From positions 36,647,293 through 36,711,292 of the forward strand of contig JAVGWX010000004.1 of assembly GCA_036924085.1 (NCBI GenBank): 64,000 nucleotides of DNA, in the 5' to 3' direction. Source of the stretch: Ariolimax columbianus. Its lineage: Eukaryota; Mollusca; Gastropoda; Stylommatophora; Arionidae. Positions 44,704-56,035 of the stretch are shown here, one piece after another (within the stretch, counting starts at the first letter, position 1; the number at the start of each line of letters is the position of its first letter). The position numbers and the translations under genes were made by a program. The notes beneath the pieces were generated by a model that had not been told where the DNA came from, made no database searches, and worked only from the letters and a program-made list of their open reading frames with translations.

Positions 44704-45412
44704 TCGTCATCATCACCACCATCACCACCACCACCATCACCATCACTATCATCACCATCACCATCATCATCCCCACCACCATCATCACCACCACCAGCAC
44801 CACCACCACCATCACCACCATCATCACCATCACCATCACCACCATCTCCACCATCATCACCACCACCATCACCACCATCACCACCACCACCATCACCACC
44901 ATCATCATCACCACCATCATCATCATGACCATCACCACCATCATCACCACCATCACCACCACCATCACCACCATCACCATCACCACCATCACCACCATCA
45001 TCACCATCACCATCACCACCATCTCCACCACCATCACCACCACCATCACCACCACCATCATCATCATAACCACCACCACCATCGTCACCGCCATCACCAC
45101 CATCATCATCATCATCATCATCATAACCACCATCACCACCATCATCACCACCATCATCATCATCACCATCACCACCATCATCACCATCACCATCACCACC
45201 ACCATAAAACCATCATCACCATCACCACCATCATCATCATCACCATCATCACCTTCATAACCACCACCACCATCATCATCATCATAACCCTCACCACCAT
45301 CATTATCACCATCATCATAACCCTCACCACCACCACCATCACCATCATCACCACCACCACCATCACCACCATCACCACCATCACCATCACCACCACCATC
45401 ATCATCATCATC
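44607..45412. repeat. 0.8-kb CAT/CAC triplet repeat
   Basis: An almost unbroken mixture of ATC and ACC triplets, about 270 triplets long. All six frames are largely open, giving Ser/Pro-, Thr/Ile- or His-type strings on plus and Met/Val- or Asp/Gly-type strings on minus. I treat these as artefacts of the repeat. Confidence 0.97.
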
Positions 45413-45925
45413 CTTTCTCAATCGCCACATTTTGTACACAATGTCTACTCGTTAAATCGAGTTCTCTCAATAACGGATATTGTGGGGACAATTTATTGAA
45501 GGCTTGTGTGGTTGTTGTCTCCGTGAGACAGTGCTCAGAACACAGTTGCCTAACAATATTATCATCTGGAAGGATATATTCGACTGTTTATCGTGCTTGT
45601 TCGTATTAGTGTTCGTACTACCTGTAATATCCTGCTATTATGTAGATCAGGTTCATCTGATCAGCTCGAACAAGATAGTGACGGTTGTCTCTCGCTTGGT
45701 CGACTTTCTTTTGGGCTTGATCAAGGGTCTTCTTTTCTTGTGAGGTATTGTTTTTTTTTCGTACTGTTCTCGTGATGCTCCTTATTTTGCTAACTTGTTT
45801 GATCTCTCCTTCCCTGGAATGCTGCAGTGTGATGTATGCACTGTAGAACTACTCTTCGTTTGGCTTCCAGTTCGTCCAAGGCTTTTCCAAACTTTTCCAG
45901 TTGTTAGTCTATTAGTAACGAGAAC
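45413..45925. other. unassigned DNA
   Basis: A small open stretch (45480-45743, plus) is hydrophobic but has no recognised motif. No supported gene. Confidence 0.45.
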
Positions 45926-46230
45926 TTGCAGAACTGACATTACACTTATAAAAAATACTAACATAATATATGTAAGGAATGTTGACGTTACACCTGTAAG
46001 GAATGCTGCCATTACACCTGTAAGGAATGCTGCCGTTACATCTGTAAGGAAGGCTGAGGTTACATCTGTAAGGAATGCTGACATTACATTTGTAAAGAAT
46101 ACTAACATAATATTTACAAGGAATGCTGACGTTACATCTGTAACGAATGCTGACATTACACCGGTAACGAATGCTGACATTACACCGGTAACGAATGCTG
46201 ACATTACACCTGTAAAGAATGCCGACATTG
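45926..46230. repeat. 24-bp minisatellite, open on both strands
   Basis: About 12-13 units of AATGCTGACATTACACCTG plus TAACG or TAAGG. As 24 is a multiple of three, a plus frame (45795-46280) reads as eight-residue repeats of NADITPVT and a minus frame (45782-46351) as repeats of GVMSAFVT. Neither flank shows a known domain, so I do not call a gene. Confidence 0.85.
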
Positions 46231-46429
46231 GTTTATGCTCTTTATTATTTCTGCAGCAAAAATTTGACCAAGTCGTTTGACCAGAATCTTCCAGTGGGCG
46301 AACTAATCGTTTCGTTTTCTTGATCTGGATAAACAACGTTAATTTCTGCACCTCAATTCTTCACCGCTCAATGCTTCTCTGGAGTATAGTTCTAGGATCA
46401 TGTCGCATGTTGTTGTTTTTCCTTGAAGA

Positions 46430-46826
46430 GTATATTTCTCTCCCATGTAATAAATGGTAGCGTTGATTGTTTTTATGCTGAGGTTTTATTGTTCTCTTGG
46501 AGTTGGAAGGTAAATGGTGTCTGGTAATTCATACTTATATGTTCTGATACATTTTTTTGGGACAAAGATATTTCTCTTCAGTCTTCCACTAGTAAGATCT
46601 CTGAATAAGATCTTCATCATATATGTATTGTTTCTGTACTTTTATGCTTGTACCAAAGTCTTGGTGTCCGTCTACGAAATAAATGTGTGATGTTTGTGTT
46701 TTTTTCCCCATTTCATGTATTGGAGTATTGTTCATAGCGCCCGTGATTACCAGAAGCGCTTCTTTTTGTACCTTGTCTAAGGTTTGTAGGTGTGATTTAG
46801 CTGCTGTAGACCATGTTGTAGACCAT
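46430..46826 (-). pseudogene. diverged I-type LINE fragment
   Basis: Starting at 46826 the minus strand reads TWSTAAKSHLQTLDKVQKEA, LLVITGAMNNTPIHEM, matching AAWTTAAKANFDKVNKLQNQ and IITGGMKSTPIVEL of copy D. Downstream the frame is broken. It ends abruptly against an RTE tail on the other strand. Confidence 0.75.
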
Positions 46827-46990
46827 GCCAGGCAAAAGAGGAAGGGGTAGACCGAGAAGACGATGGCACCAAGATAGCCAGGAATGCCTGAGTATGACTG
46901 TGGCAGAGGCTGGAGTTTTGGCAAGGGAACGAATTTCTTTCAGACAGACTGTGATGGGAGCGACGTTCTATAAAGGACATGCTACACGAT
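46827..46990 (+). mobile_element. RTE-like 3'-end fragment
   Basis: The frame reads MPGKRGRGRPRRRWHQD, then AEAGVLARERISFRQTVMGA. It parallels GKRGKGRPKRRWHQN at 5400 (minus) and the tail at 840-930. It is 5'-truncated and fused head-on to the LINE fragment to its left. Confidence 0.75.
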
Positions 46991-47114
46991 GAGACCATGC
47001 TGATCCATAGTTCACTGCAGACTTTCTCAGCCTAGATTTGCTCGCTCCCCAATTTTATTCACCAGTTTTGCTTAGGACAACATGTTTTCTTTATGTATCA
47101 GCCTTTGTGTAGCC

Positions 47115-47245
47115 TGCGGATCTGCGTCCTCCTTTATTTTCTAAGGATTTGCTTCATGGGTAACCGCACGTGTTGAGATGGGGATCGAACCCAGCACATT
47201 CTAGTTGTGAGCCGTGTCACTTAACCACTAGCCCACGCATCTCCA
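47115..47245 (-). mobile_element. tRNA-derived SINE (family C), truncated
   Basis: On the plus strand GGGATCGAACC (47181-47191) is an inverted box B and CCACTAGCCCA (47225-47235) an inverted box A. Minus-strand GTGACACGGCTCACAACTAG matches the copy at 62820. Similarity fades before a CAAA tail is reached. Confidence 0.8.
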
Positions 47246-47992
47246 GGTGATTCTTCAGGAAACAAATGTCATTGGGCGTCAATTGGATGACACAATCTGT
47301 AGCAGTTATTACAACCACATTTGCTTCTTGTCATTATTTGTGCTATGGATTCTGTGAGTGTAGACATCCAGTTAAAAGGGGCTCCAGCAAGATCGTGCTC
47401 TCTCCTTTTCAAATCAAATTCAGAATCACGAAGAACTTTGACAAGGATATGGATCGAAATGGGGGACGGTTTTTATACCTTAGAAATTTCCAAGACTCAC
47501 TAAAATTATGGAAAATTGATTTATCGGTTCACGTATACATCAATTCTTCGAGACATGTGTTTTAATTGAATTCTCACAGTCGATACAAAATTTGCTTGCA
47601 ATGCTTTCTAGCAAGTCATCACAAACTTTATATGAAGCAATACGCCTGACAATTATCAGAAGCTTCTAATAACTGTCATTCAGAGCTTCGAAAGATTATC
47701 GTGTTACAAGTCATTGAAATGACATTCAAATTCACATGTGGATTTCTTCTAGACTAACTGCGCTGATACCAGTCACGAACTCGGGGAACAGTTTCATTAA
47801 GACATTTTTATCCTCGAAAAATTTTAACAAGGGAAATGAAATGTATAAATTTAAACTGACTATGAACCTTTGTGGGAAATGCTCCAGAATCTCATTACAC
47901 GCAGCAGGCAAAGAGATACCAATTTCAATGAATTCCTACATCAGGAAGATTATAATGTGTGTGTATGTAAATGTACACACAAATATATATAC

Positions 47993-48039
<47 letters not shown>

Positions 48040-48239
48040 ATTGTGTAAAACGTTTTTAATATATAATATTTTGAAACCAACAACTTATTTGGTGTTATTC
48101 AGCTGCCAAAACAACATAAAGGTTACTCAACATGCACTCAAAAAATATAAATTTGTTATCAAATGTATTCACATATTTTTCTCTTGTAAGCTGGAGCTTC
48201 GCTCGTCACTACAAGTGTACACCTAATCTGGGTTGAAGA
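47246..48239. other. unassigned DNA with (AT)n tract
   Basis: An AT microsatellite lies at about 47998-48036. Open stretches at 47266-47565 and 47736-48059 show no known motif and are not called as genes. Confidence 0.5.
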
Positions 48240-48830
48240 GTCTATCTATCTATCTTCAGTTCCCTTATGTCGTTATACGTCGTGGGCAGATGTCACCTCC
48301 TTTGTTTCATATTTGTTGACAGGTGGAAATCCACTGGTGACTTGCCAGATCAATCCCATTATCGGTTAGCCCCTGGAATATACGATCGCCTATTTTTTTA
48401 GACTGGTGGAGATGAAAGCGTAAATTAGAGCAAGGTAGACCCGTAGCCTAACATGCGCCATCTAAACCGATCCTCTAACCACATAACCAAGACCTGAAGT
48501 TACAGCCACACAGACCCGTTTTTTGCGACATATTCTTTGTGGAGCGAATATTCCTAGAATAATTTGAGTCGATTTTTAACTTCAATTTTGCCCGAGCAAC
48601 GGCCGTTAGGCCTACTCTTTTCCATTTCCAACTGCTATGATATTTTTAACGTGCGCGCCACTGCACACGGGTGTCTGATCTCACTACTCAGAGAACATGG
48701 GAAATATTTACCGGATGATTCAGGTGAAAAAAATGTCAGTCTCTACCGTGATTTGAACCCGCGACCTCTATCACCCGATGCGAGCACCTTACCTCTACCA
48801 CTGGGTCCCCCCTGGTAGAAGATAATCGTG
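48240..48830 (-). mobile_element. tRNA-headed SINE family A, full length, antisense
   Basis: From 48830 downwards: head with GTCGCGGGTTCAAATCACGG (box B, near 48765), body with CTGAGTAGTGAGATCAGACA, and CTACCTTGCTCTAATTTACG. It then passes without a gap into the 3' module with CACCAGTGGATTTCCACC and the tail GATAGATAGATAGA at 48240. It proves that the segments at 44140-44252 and 35050-35222 are the 3' module of this SINE. Confidence 0.85.
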
Positions 48831-49640
48831 CTTTAATTTACTTCTCTCATCGATTTAACAGACTTGAAGAACAATCTCTGTAGTTTGTTTGTTTCCCCTT
48901 AGGCATACAAGTCTGTGTATAATTTGTTAACTTTGCGAAAGGGGGGGGGGGGGGGGGCTGTGTGGAGTGGGGGTGGGGGCTTCAAGTGATAAGCTTGAAA
49001 GGGCAATAGAAATGAGAAAAACCATGTTTTTGTATTGTAACTTGCATCACCGTCCATACTGGACCTTCATTCGCCGATGAATTTCTATAGACTATATAAT
49101 TTCATTCGATGCTCAAAAAACGGATAACAAAACGCTGCTTGTTTTTGGTGAAGCGGACATCTTGTATCTGCAATTATGACGTCATGATGCTGGCCTTCAC
49201 CGTTATGACAGGCGCAGGACACTCGCTACTTCCTTAGCAACCATATTAACAAGCTACAATACAGAGTCATAGTTTTCTAATTTCTATCCAGCTTTTAAGG
49301 TTTTCATTTGAAGACACTTTTTTGAAGCAGTTTTAATGTTGTCGTCATTCTTGGTAAGGATTAATGTGCTTCTTTTAAATTAGCCTCTATGTGTTTTCTG
49401 TGCTACTATTTGTGAGTCAATTGTTTTTGTCCATGTGTAACCCTACTTAAGTTTGGTTATTATTTCCCCCATCTGTATTTTCATTTCCATCTGTCTTCTA
49501 GTGGACAGGAAACCGTTTTATTTAAACTCTGTTTAATGTGAATCTCGTACATATAAGTGACTCTGTTAGACTATCCAACTCGCTTTTTCTATGGTTTGTC
49601 ATGGTTATTGTGACATAAGAATCCTTTATGGGGGTGAGGG
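48831..49640. other. unassigned DNA with G-run
   Basis: A G-run of about 18 bases at 48940-48958 followed by further G-tracts is a candidate quadruplex. No gene is seen. Confidence 0.5.
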
Positions 49641-49644
49641 TGGT

Positions 49645-49830
49645 AGTGAATGCGCTATAGCTGAGAGGTACGACTCTCGCCTCTGGTAGGTGTTTAAATC
49701 CGTTTCATGGGTCTCACAGTAACTGAAATAGGATGCCTAGTCCTATCGAAAATGCACTATAAACTAGAAAGTCATGTGCATAGGTTCTGCATGTAAAAGA
49801 ACCTTTGGCAACTGAAAATGGACAAAGACA
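49645..49830 (+). mobile_element. tRNA-like SINE head
   Basis: TAGCTGAGAGG matches box A exactly and AGGTGTTTAAATCCG, about 30 bases later, approximates box B. The following AGAACCTTTGGCAACTG resembles a conserved SINE core. The second half of a cloverleaf is not convincing, so I prefer SINE over a true tRNA gene. Confidence 0.5.
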
Positions 49831-50398
49831 GGCCGAAAAAAAATTATAAAATCCCTACCCAATGGTGGAAGAAGGCAAACAATTAGGCAGACCTTCATCA
49901 TACATAGACACAACAAACAAATTCCATGTTTATCCTCAAACTTCATTGCAAGTATATACAAACCGAGCTTTTCATCCCCAGAAACAGAAGAGAAGCGACG
50001 GAAAAAAGCAGAAATCTGTTAGGAACACTGTTTTGTTTCTGTCATCATTTTATTAGGTAACATTGATTTTGTTTTTTTTATAGAGCTTTTTCATCAGATC
50101 TGACGTTCTTTTGGGACTTTTCCAGCGGATATTGATTTAGTTTTCTTTCTATAGAGTTTGTGGCCTTGAGGGTTGTGAGCATAGATTGCATACAATCCTA
50201 GCGCACAAGGCTCATCACGTCCTGCTCAGCTTGAGAGATTTGGTATGTCGAGGATCTTCTCTGATATGACCGCTTCTCCAAGTCGACCCAGCTGTAAATG
50301 GGTATGTGGCGAAGTCAGGAGAAAATTTCGGAGCATCTCCGGGACGGAGTTCATGCTCTATCGAGTCACTTTTGGCAATGACAGAGACTGAGTACATA
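49831..50398. other. unassigned DNA
   Basis: No supported feature; GACCCAGCTGTAAATGGG near 50284 is SINE-like but isolated. Confidence 0.45.
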
Positions 50399-51012
50399 TA
50401 GGGACGTCCAGGTGATGAAAGGGACTGATTACATATAGGGACGTCCAGCTAATGAAAGGGACTGAGCACATATAGGGACGTCAAGGTAATGAAAGGGACT
50501 GAGCACATATGGGGACGTCCAGCTAATGAAAGGGACTGAGCACATATAGGGACGTCCAGGTAATGAAAGGGACTGAGCACATAAAGGGACGTCCAGGTGA
50601 TGAAAGGGACTGATTACATAAGGGACGTCCAGGTAATGAAAGGGACTGAGCATATATGGGGACGTCCAGGTAATGAAAGGGGCTGAGCACATATGGGGAC
50701 GTCCAGGTGATGAAAGGGACTGATCACATATGGGGACGTCCAGATAATGAAAGGGACTGAGCACATATGGGGACGTCCAGGTAATGAAAGGGACTGAGCA
50801 CATATAGGGACGTCCAGGTGTATTTACAGGGACTGAATACATATCAGGACGTCCAGGTGTAATGACAGGGACTGAACACATATGGGGACGTACATGTGTA
50901 ATGACAGGGACTGAACACATATCAGGACGTCCAGGTGTAATGACAGGGACTGAACACATATAGGGACGTCCAGCTAATGAAAGGGACTGAACACATATGG
51001 GGACGTCCATGT
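50399..51012. repeat. 37-bp minisatellite
   Basis: About 16-17 units of GGGACGTCCAGGTAATGAAA plus GGGACTGAGCACATATA. It is unrelated in sequence to the 37-bp unit at 29.6 kb despite the same length. The 195-codon minus-strand frame across it is a product of the repeat. Confidence 0.96.
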
Positions 51013-51079
51013 TCAATGAAGCCTAGGAATGGGACGTTTCTAATGGATTTTTTCGTGAGTCAGAATTACTGTCTGCCAC

Positions 51080-51270
51080 TACAGTTGACCTAATTTAAGA
51101 TGCCTGCGCCAAAGAACTTTGCATGTGTTTCTAGTGATGGTTTCTGTAGGAATTTGTTTTGCGCGATAAGGTTGCTATCCTCATGCAACCGTTTAGTCAC
51201 GTTTTATAGCACGCATAGAAGTTCAGTGGCCCTATACTGTGCTCCTATGTAAACGGCCCTTGCATTCACC
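51080..51270 (-). mobile_element. RTE 5'-end relic
   Basis: The minus strand reads AACGTGACTAAACGGTTGC, GGATAGCAACCTTATCGCGC, AATTCCTACAGAAACC, the block order seen at 33.1 kb and 3.4 kb. Confidence 0.45.
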
Positions 51271-51467
51271 CAATGACTACATCTGTTTGATTGTCATTAT
51301 TTGATGATCTCTGGTATATACTGACTGACAAACGTTGATATCATAGCACAAATATCAAATCCCTCGCAATGAATTTTTCAGACTTTACATAAAGGTTCAT
51401 CAAAGAATATCAGCTTCGTAGAAAGAGAAGAATGAACAATCTATTCACGTATATATAAGGGAATGAA

Positions 51468-51808
51468 GACTGGTGAGGTCAGGCACAATATACTGTTCAG
51501 AAATGTTATTTAGGCTCAGGCAAAATATGATGACCAAGACCCTCATCTCAGTTTCCTAGTAGCCCTCTCTGGAAACGGGCGGTTTTCATAGCATCCTGGC
51601 TAACTGATTGAGGTATCGACGTGATCCCCGTAGTAGTGAGCGACACGCACATGAAGCCAATTATATCACAACCATCTGGAGGACCGCGGTTCCGAATCAC
51701 CAGCACGCTCGGGATGTGAGGAAAACTACAACAACCCGCCGCTTAACGTCCTTTTCAGGGTGCACAAAAGAGTAATCATTTTCATTGTGGGCATTCGAAA
51801 CAATAGAA
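51468..51808 (+). mobile_element. VNTR-headed dispersed element, copy 5
   Basis: The head GACTGGTGAGGTCAGGC, about one 37-bp unit, the body (GCGGTTTTCATAGCATCC, GTGATCCCCGTAGTAGTG, GGGATGTGAGGAAAAC) and the end ATTGTGGGCATTCGAAACAA are intact. ATATATAA occurs just outside both ends (about 51450 and 51813) and may be a short target duplication. Confidence 0.85.
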
Positions 51809-52768
51809 ACTCATATATAAAGAAGTAGTATTGCCTGTGCGGGAAGAGCAATTAAACTACCGGTAAAACAAATTAAGACAGTAGCAAGTGGTCAAGTGGT
51901 TTAAACATCTGTCTGTTGGTCAAGTCAGTGCAATTCAAAACCTCGGAACCATTAACCGTTTTATTCTGCGTTTAGATAATAATGCCAACATGGAACATTT
52001 CCATGAAACTCTCCATTTCTCTTGGTGATGGAACACTGACAGCCATATTTAACAGCACACAGGTGACTTGAGAAATGGAGAAACGTGATCTTCTTTGTCT
52101 GTCTGCCTGGCTCCTCTTGATAACAAAGAACATATTATGTATCCATCCGCACGAACACATTTTATTTGTAATTGTTCTGAAGTTATTTACGTCCTTTTTA
52201 CTGAGCCTGTTGGTTTCAAGTTCATTTGTACCAAATATTACATTACGATGACAACCTTTCTACCCTGCGGGTTACATGTTTACGGAAAGGCTTCGGTGGT
52301 AACCCTGAGGCAAAATCTGCATCCTATGCTATCTCCAATCGTCTCGATGAATGTCTTGCCACTGGCAAAAGGTAGCTTAGGCTCTGTGAGTGAGGTTGAC
52401 AAAAGGCGCAGTTTCTTCCTCACTTTAATCCAAATAACCGCGCAAGTCACCCATTTCAGCGGACACAGCAAGAGATACGACTGTCCACACGGCTGAACAA
52501 AGAGAGTGGTCTTCATAACTTGTGATGGACAACAACATGACAACATATTTTATTCCCGACTGGCAAAAGATAATGAAAAAAATCATTTTCTAACCATGTT
52601 GTAAAGAAAACTAACCAATGTTATGCAAGCGGCTAGTTTACTCATGATGTACAATGTGGTTGTCGTGTCTCCCTTAGTCTTCTCCCTTTCCCTCCACACT
52701 TCCTGGACAAAGTCAAGGACAACCTAACTCAGGGAATATAAACCTATCGACCGAGGCAACATTCCAAC
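51809..52768. other. unassigned DNA
   Basis: Open stretches at 52095-52496 (plus) and 52280-52546 (minus) overlap and have no known motif. No gene is called. Confidence 0.45.
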
Positions 52769-52868
52769 CTGCTCTTCTTCTTCTTCTTCTTTTTCTTCTT
52801 CTTCTTCTTCTTCTTCTTCTTCTTCTTCTTCTTCTTCTTCTTCTTCTTTTTCTTCTTCTTCTTCTTCT

Positions 52869-52903
<35 letters not shown>

Positions 52904-52905
52904 TT
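52769..52905. repeat. (CTT)n microsatellite
   Basis: About 45 CTT triplets with a few interruptions. It could be an inverted GAA retroposon tail, but nothing at its right resembles the GAA-SINE or the LINE. Confidence 0.97.
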
Positions 52906-53049
52906 TTGTCGTCTCACTTTCTACCGGGTTGTAGCCAAGTGTCGTGGTATGTATTTGTCTCTCGCCTCTCTCGTGGCCTTGGTAACATTTTTTACCATTT
53001 TACGGCAGGTCTCGTTTACGCTGTCTATCCTCCTTTTCCTCTAGCCCTT

Positions 53050-53698
53050 GGGGAGGAAGACTAACATCTGGTCAGGCAAAATATACTGATCAGACATGTT
53101 AGTCAGGGTCAGGCAAAATATACTGATTAGACATGTTAGTCAGGGTCAGGCAAAATATACTGATCAGACATGTTAGTCAGGGTCAGGCAAAATATACTGA
53201 TCAGACATGTTAGTCAGGGTCAGGCAAAATATACTGATTAGACATGTTAGTCAGGGTCAGGCAAAATATACTGATTAGACATGTTAGTCAGGGTCAGGCA
53301 AAATATACTGATCAGACATGTTAGTCAGGGTCAGGCAAAATATACTGATCAGACATGTTAGTCAGGGTCAGGCTAAACATACTGATCAGACATGTTGGTC
53401 AGGGTCAGACTAAACATACTGGCCAAGACCCTCAGCTTGGCTTCCTTGTAGCCTTTCCTGGAAACAGACTGTTTCCATGGCAGCCTGGCTAACACGGTAA
53501 GGGATCGACGTGATCCCCGTAGTAGTGAGCAACACGCAGATGAAGCCAAGCATAGCACAACCTCCTGGAGGACTCGGTCCACCTTCACCAGTACGCTCAG
53601 GATGTGAGGAAAGCTACTGCAACCTGTCACTTAACATCCTCTTCAGGGCCCACAAAAGAGTAAACCTACTCATTGTGAGCATTCAACAACAACAACTA
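53050..53698 (+). mobile_element. VNTR-headed dispersed element, copy 6
   Basis: The head GACTAACATCTGGTCAGG is followed by about nine 37-bp units (53075-53410) with CATGTTAGTCAGGGTCAG, then the body (GACTGTTTCCATGGCAGCC, GTGATCCCCGTAGTAGTG, GATGTGAGGAAAGC) and the tail AACAACAACAAC. Its units carry GTCA where copy 3 carries GGTA. Confidence 0.88.
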
Positions 53699-54386
53699 CA
53701 TCTTTCATTAATTATTTAGGCATCTTTTTTTATAATGTCTGTTCACATGTGCTCTGGTGGACGCTTTGGTGAGTCTAAGTAACCGTTTCTGGACCTCGTT
53801 TCTGATGTCGACAACCGTGTCGTTGGAAATTCATCTTTATGGATTCTACCAACCTGTCCATCAGTCGCCTCTCTCTAACTTTTAATTATACACACGCATC
53901 GACACGTATACAGTACAATATTACATACATGAACTTATATTTATCGTGCATGATCAATTATATTGAATGCCTGACTTCCCAGATCTGCCAAAATTGATAA
54001 AGCGGCCGGTGACTTTAACAGGCTGGATACCTCTGTCCTAGTTCCTACTGTCACATTGAGTTGCGTGTCAATAGGCCACTCTATCCAGCTCACCAGGTTA
54101 CAGATGTCTCTGGAGGTAGAAGGGCAATCTTCCCAGCTGATGTTTTCCTTCGTCCAATGTTTGGGCGGGGCGACGCGATTAGTCTCACCACTCTGCATTC
54201 AACCTGGATTGTGTTTGGTTTCATGGTACAGCAACACCGTACCCGTGGGAGGTAAATCAATTTTAAAAATCATTGCTGAAGTTGAACGCCCTGGGCCGTT
54301 ATGGCGTAAGACATAGTGCAACGTGGTCTGCCATAGGAGAAAAGATGAAAGAGAAATAGGAATGTCAAGTCAGGGTTAAGGTATGT
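53699..54386. other. unassigned DNA
   Basis: An 85-codon minus-strand stretch (53941-54198) has no recognised motif. No supported gene. Confidence 0.45.
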
Positions 54387-55592
54387 CTTATAGACAGTGG
54401 TGTGATATAGACAGTGGAGCGATATAGACAGTGGAGTGATATAGACAGTGGAGTGATATAGACAGTGGAGTGATATAGACAGTGGAGTGATATAGACAGT
54501 GGAGTGAAATAGACAGTGGAGTGATATAGACAGTGGAGTGATATAGACAGTGGATGACACAGACAGTGGAGTAATACAGACAGTGGAGTAATACAGACAG
54601 TGGAGTGATATAGACAGTGGTGTGATATAGACAGTGGATGACACAGACAGTGGAGGAATACAGACAGTGGAGTAATACAGACAGTGGAGTGATATAGACA
54701 GTGGTGCGATATAGACAGTGGTGTGATATAGACAGTGGAGTAATACAGACAGTGGAGTGATATAGACAGTGGTGCGATATAGACAGTGGTGTGATATAGA
54801 CAGTGGAATGATATATATATAGTGGTGTGATATAGACAGATGTGTGATATAGACAGTGGTGTGATATAGACAGATGTGTGATATAGACAGTGGTGTGATA
54901 TAGACAGTGGTGTGATATAGACAGTGGTGTGATATAGACAGATGTGTGATATAGACAGTGGTGTGATATAGACAGTGGTGTGATATAGACAGTGATGTGA
55001 TATAGACAGTGGTGTGATATAGACAGTGGTGTGATATAGACAGTGGTGTGATATAGACAGTGATGTGATATAGACAGTAGTGTGATATAGACAGTAGAGT
55101 GATATAGACAGTGGAGTGATATAGACAGTGGAGTGATAAAGACAGTGGAGTGATACAGACAGTGGAGTAATACAGACAGTGGAGTGATATAGACAGTGGT
55201 GTGATATAGACAGTTTAGTTATATAGACAGTGGAGTGATATAGACAGTAGTGTGATATAGACAGTTTAGTGATATAGACAGTGGAGTGATGTAGACAGTG
55301 GAGTGATATAGACAGTGGAGTGATGTAGACAGTGGAATGATACATACAGTGGAGTGATATAGACAGTGGAGTGATGTAGACAGTGGATGACACAGACAGT
55401 GAAGTAATATAGACAGTAGAGTGATAAAGACAGTGGAGTGATATAGACAGTGGAGTGATACATACAGTGGAGTGATATAGACAGTGGAATGATACATACA
55501 GTGGAGTGATATAAACAGTGGAGTGATGTAAATAGTGGAGTGATACATACAGTGGAGTAATATAGACAGTGGAATGATACATATAGCGGAGT
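54387..55592. repeat. 17-bp minisatellite, 1.2 kb
   Basis: About 71 units of GTGATATAGACAGTGGA with variants such as AATACAGAC and GATGACACAG. The minus strand lacks stops in the unit in every frame. This explains a 420-codon frame (54365-55627) that cycles a 17-residue pattern such as YHSTVYITPLSISLHCL. Confidence 0.97.
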
Positions 55593-56030
55593 GGATGTGA
55601 TGTATTGGTTGAGTGCAGACGGCTCACTTATGTGGGCCCACCTTGTCACAACGTAGACCTAATCATTCCCTATGAAAGGTACGATTATTGCGATGTACGC
55701 CACTTTGTCTAGATGACATCTCCTACTGAAGAACGGTTGCGTCATCAAGAACTAGATCCTCATCAAAGTAGTTCCAATAATTAGCAGTGTGTACTCCCAG
55801 GCTGCGGCTGAGTTCATGAAAAGTTATCTTCATCCCCGACGGCAACTGTTACCTTAACTCTTACTTCCTGGCTGAACACAACCGTTTTAGAGATATGCAG
55901 ACATACGGAAAGCGATCATATTATTGACCTCATCAATCAACTCACAAGGAGGGATTAGAGCAATATTTTCTGGCAAAGAACTCAACTTATCCTACCCAAT
56001 GATCACCTGAACAGAATCCAACTCCGAGCA
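55593..56030. other. unassigned DNA
   Basis: No supported feature. Confidence 0.5.
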
Positions 56031-56035
56031 CACTC

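Noticed and set aside
44582..45439. 285-codon Met/Val/Asp-rich frame on minus and Ser/Pro-rich frame on plus
   Set aside because: Both are translations of the CAT/CAC triplet array and have no other sequence.
47266..47565. 99-codon open stretch as a host exon
   Set aside because: No motif, no splice context I can defend and no homologous copy in the window.
49645..49720. a functional tRNA gene
   Set aside because: Boxes A and B are present but the stems do not pair convincingly by eye, so a SINE head is more likely.
50429..51016. 195-codon open frame on the minus strand
   Set aside because: It arises from a 37-bp minisatellite, not a multiple of three, with no stop in the unit.
52095..52546. 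overlapping open stretches on both strands
   Set aside because: No recognisable domain and the overlap argues that at least one is chance.
52769..52905. another GAA-SINE copy
   Set aside because: The sequence right of the CTT run shares none of the family landmarks, so I keep it as a microsatellite.
54365..55627. 420-codon open frame on the minus strand
   Set aside because: It is the 17-bp array read in one frame; all three minus frames are equally open and the product only cycles a 17-residue pattern.
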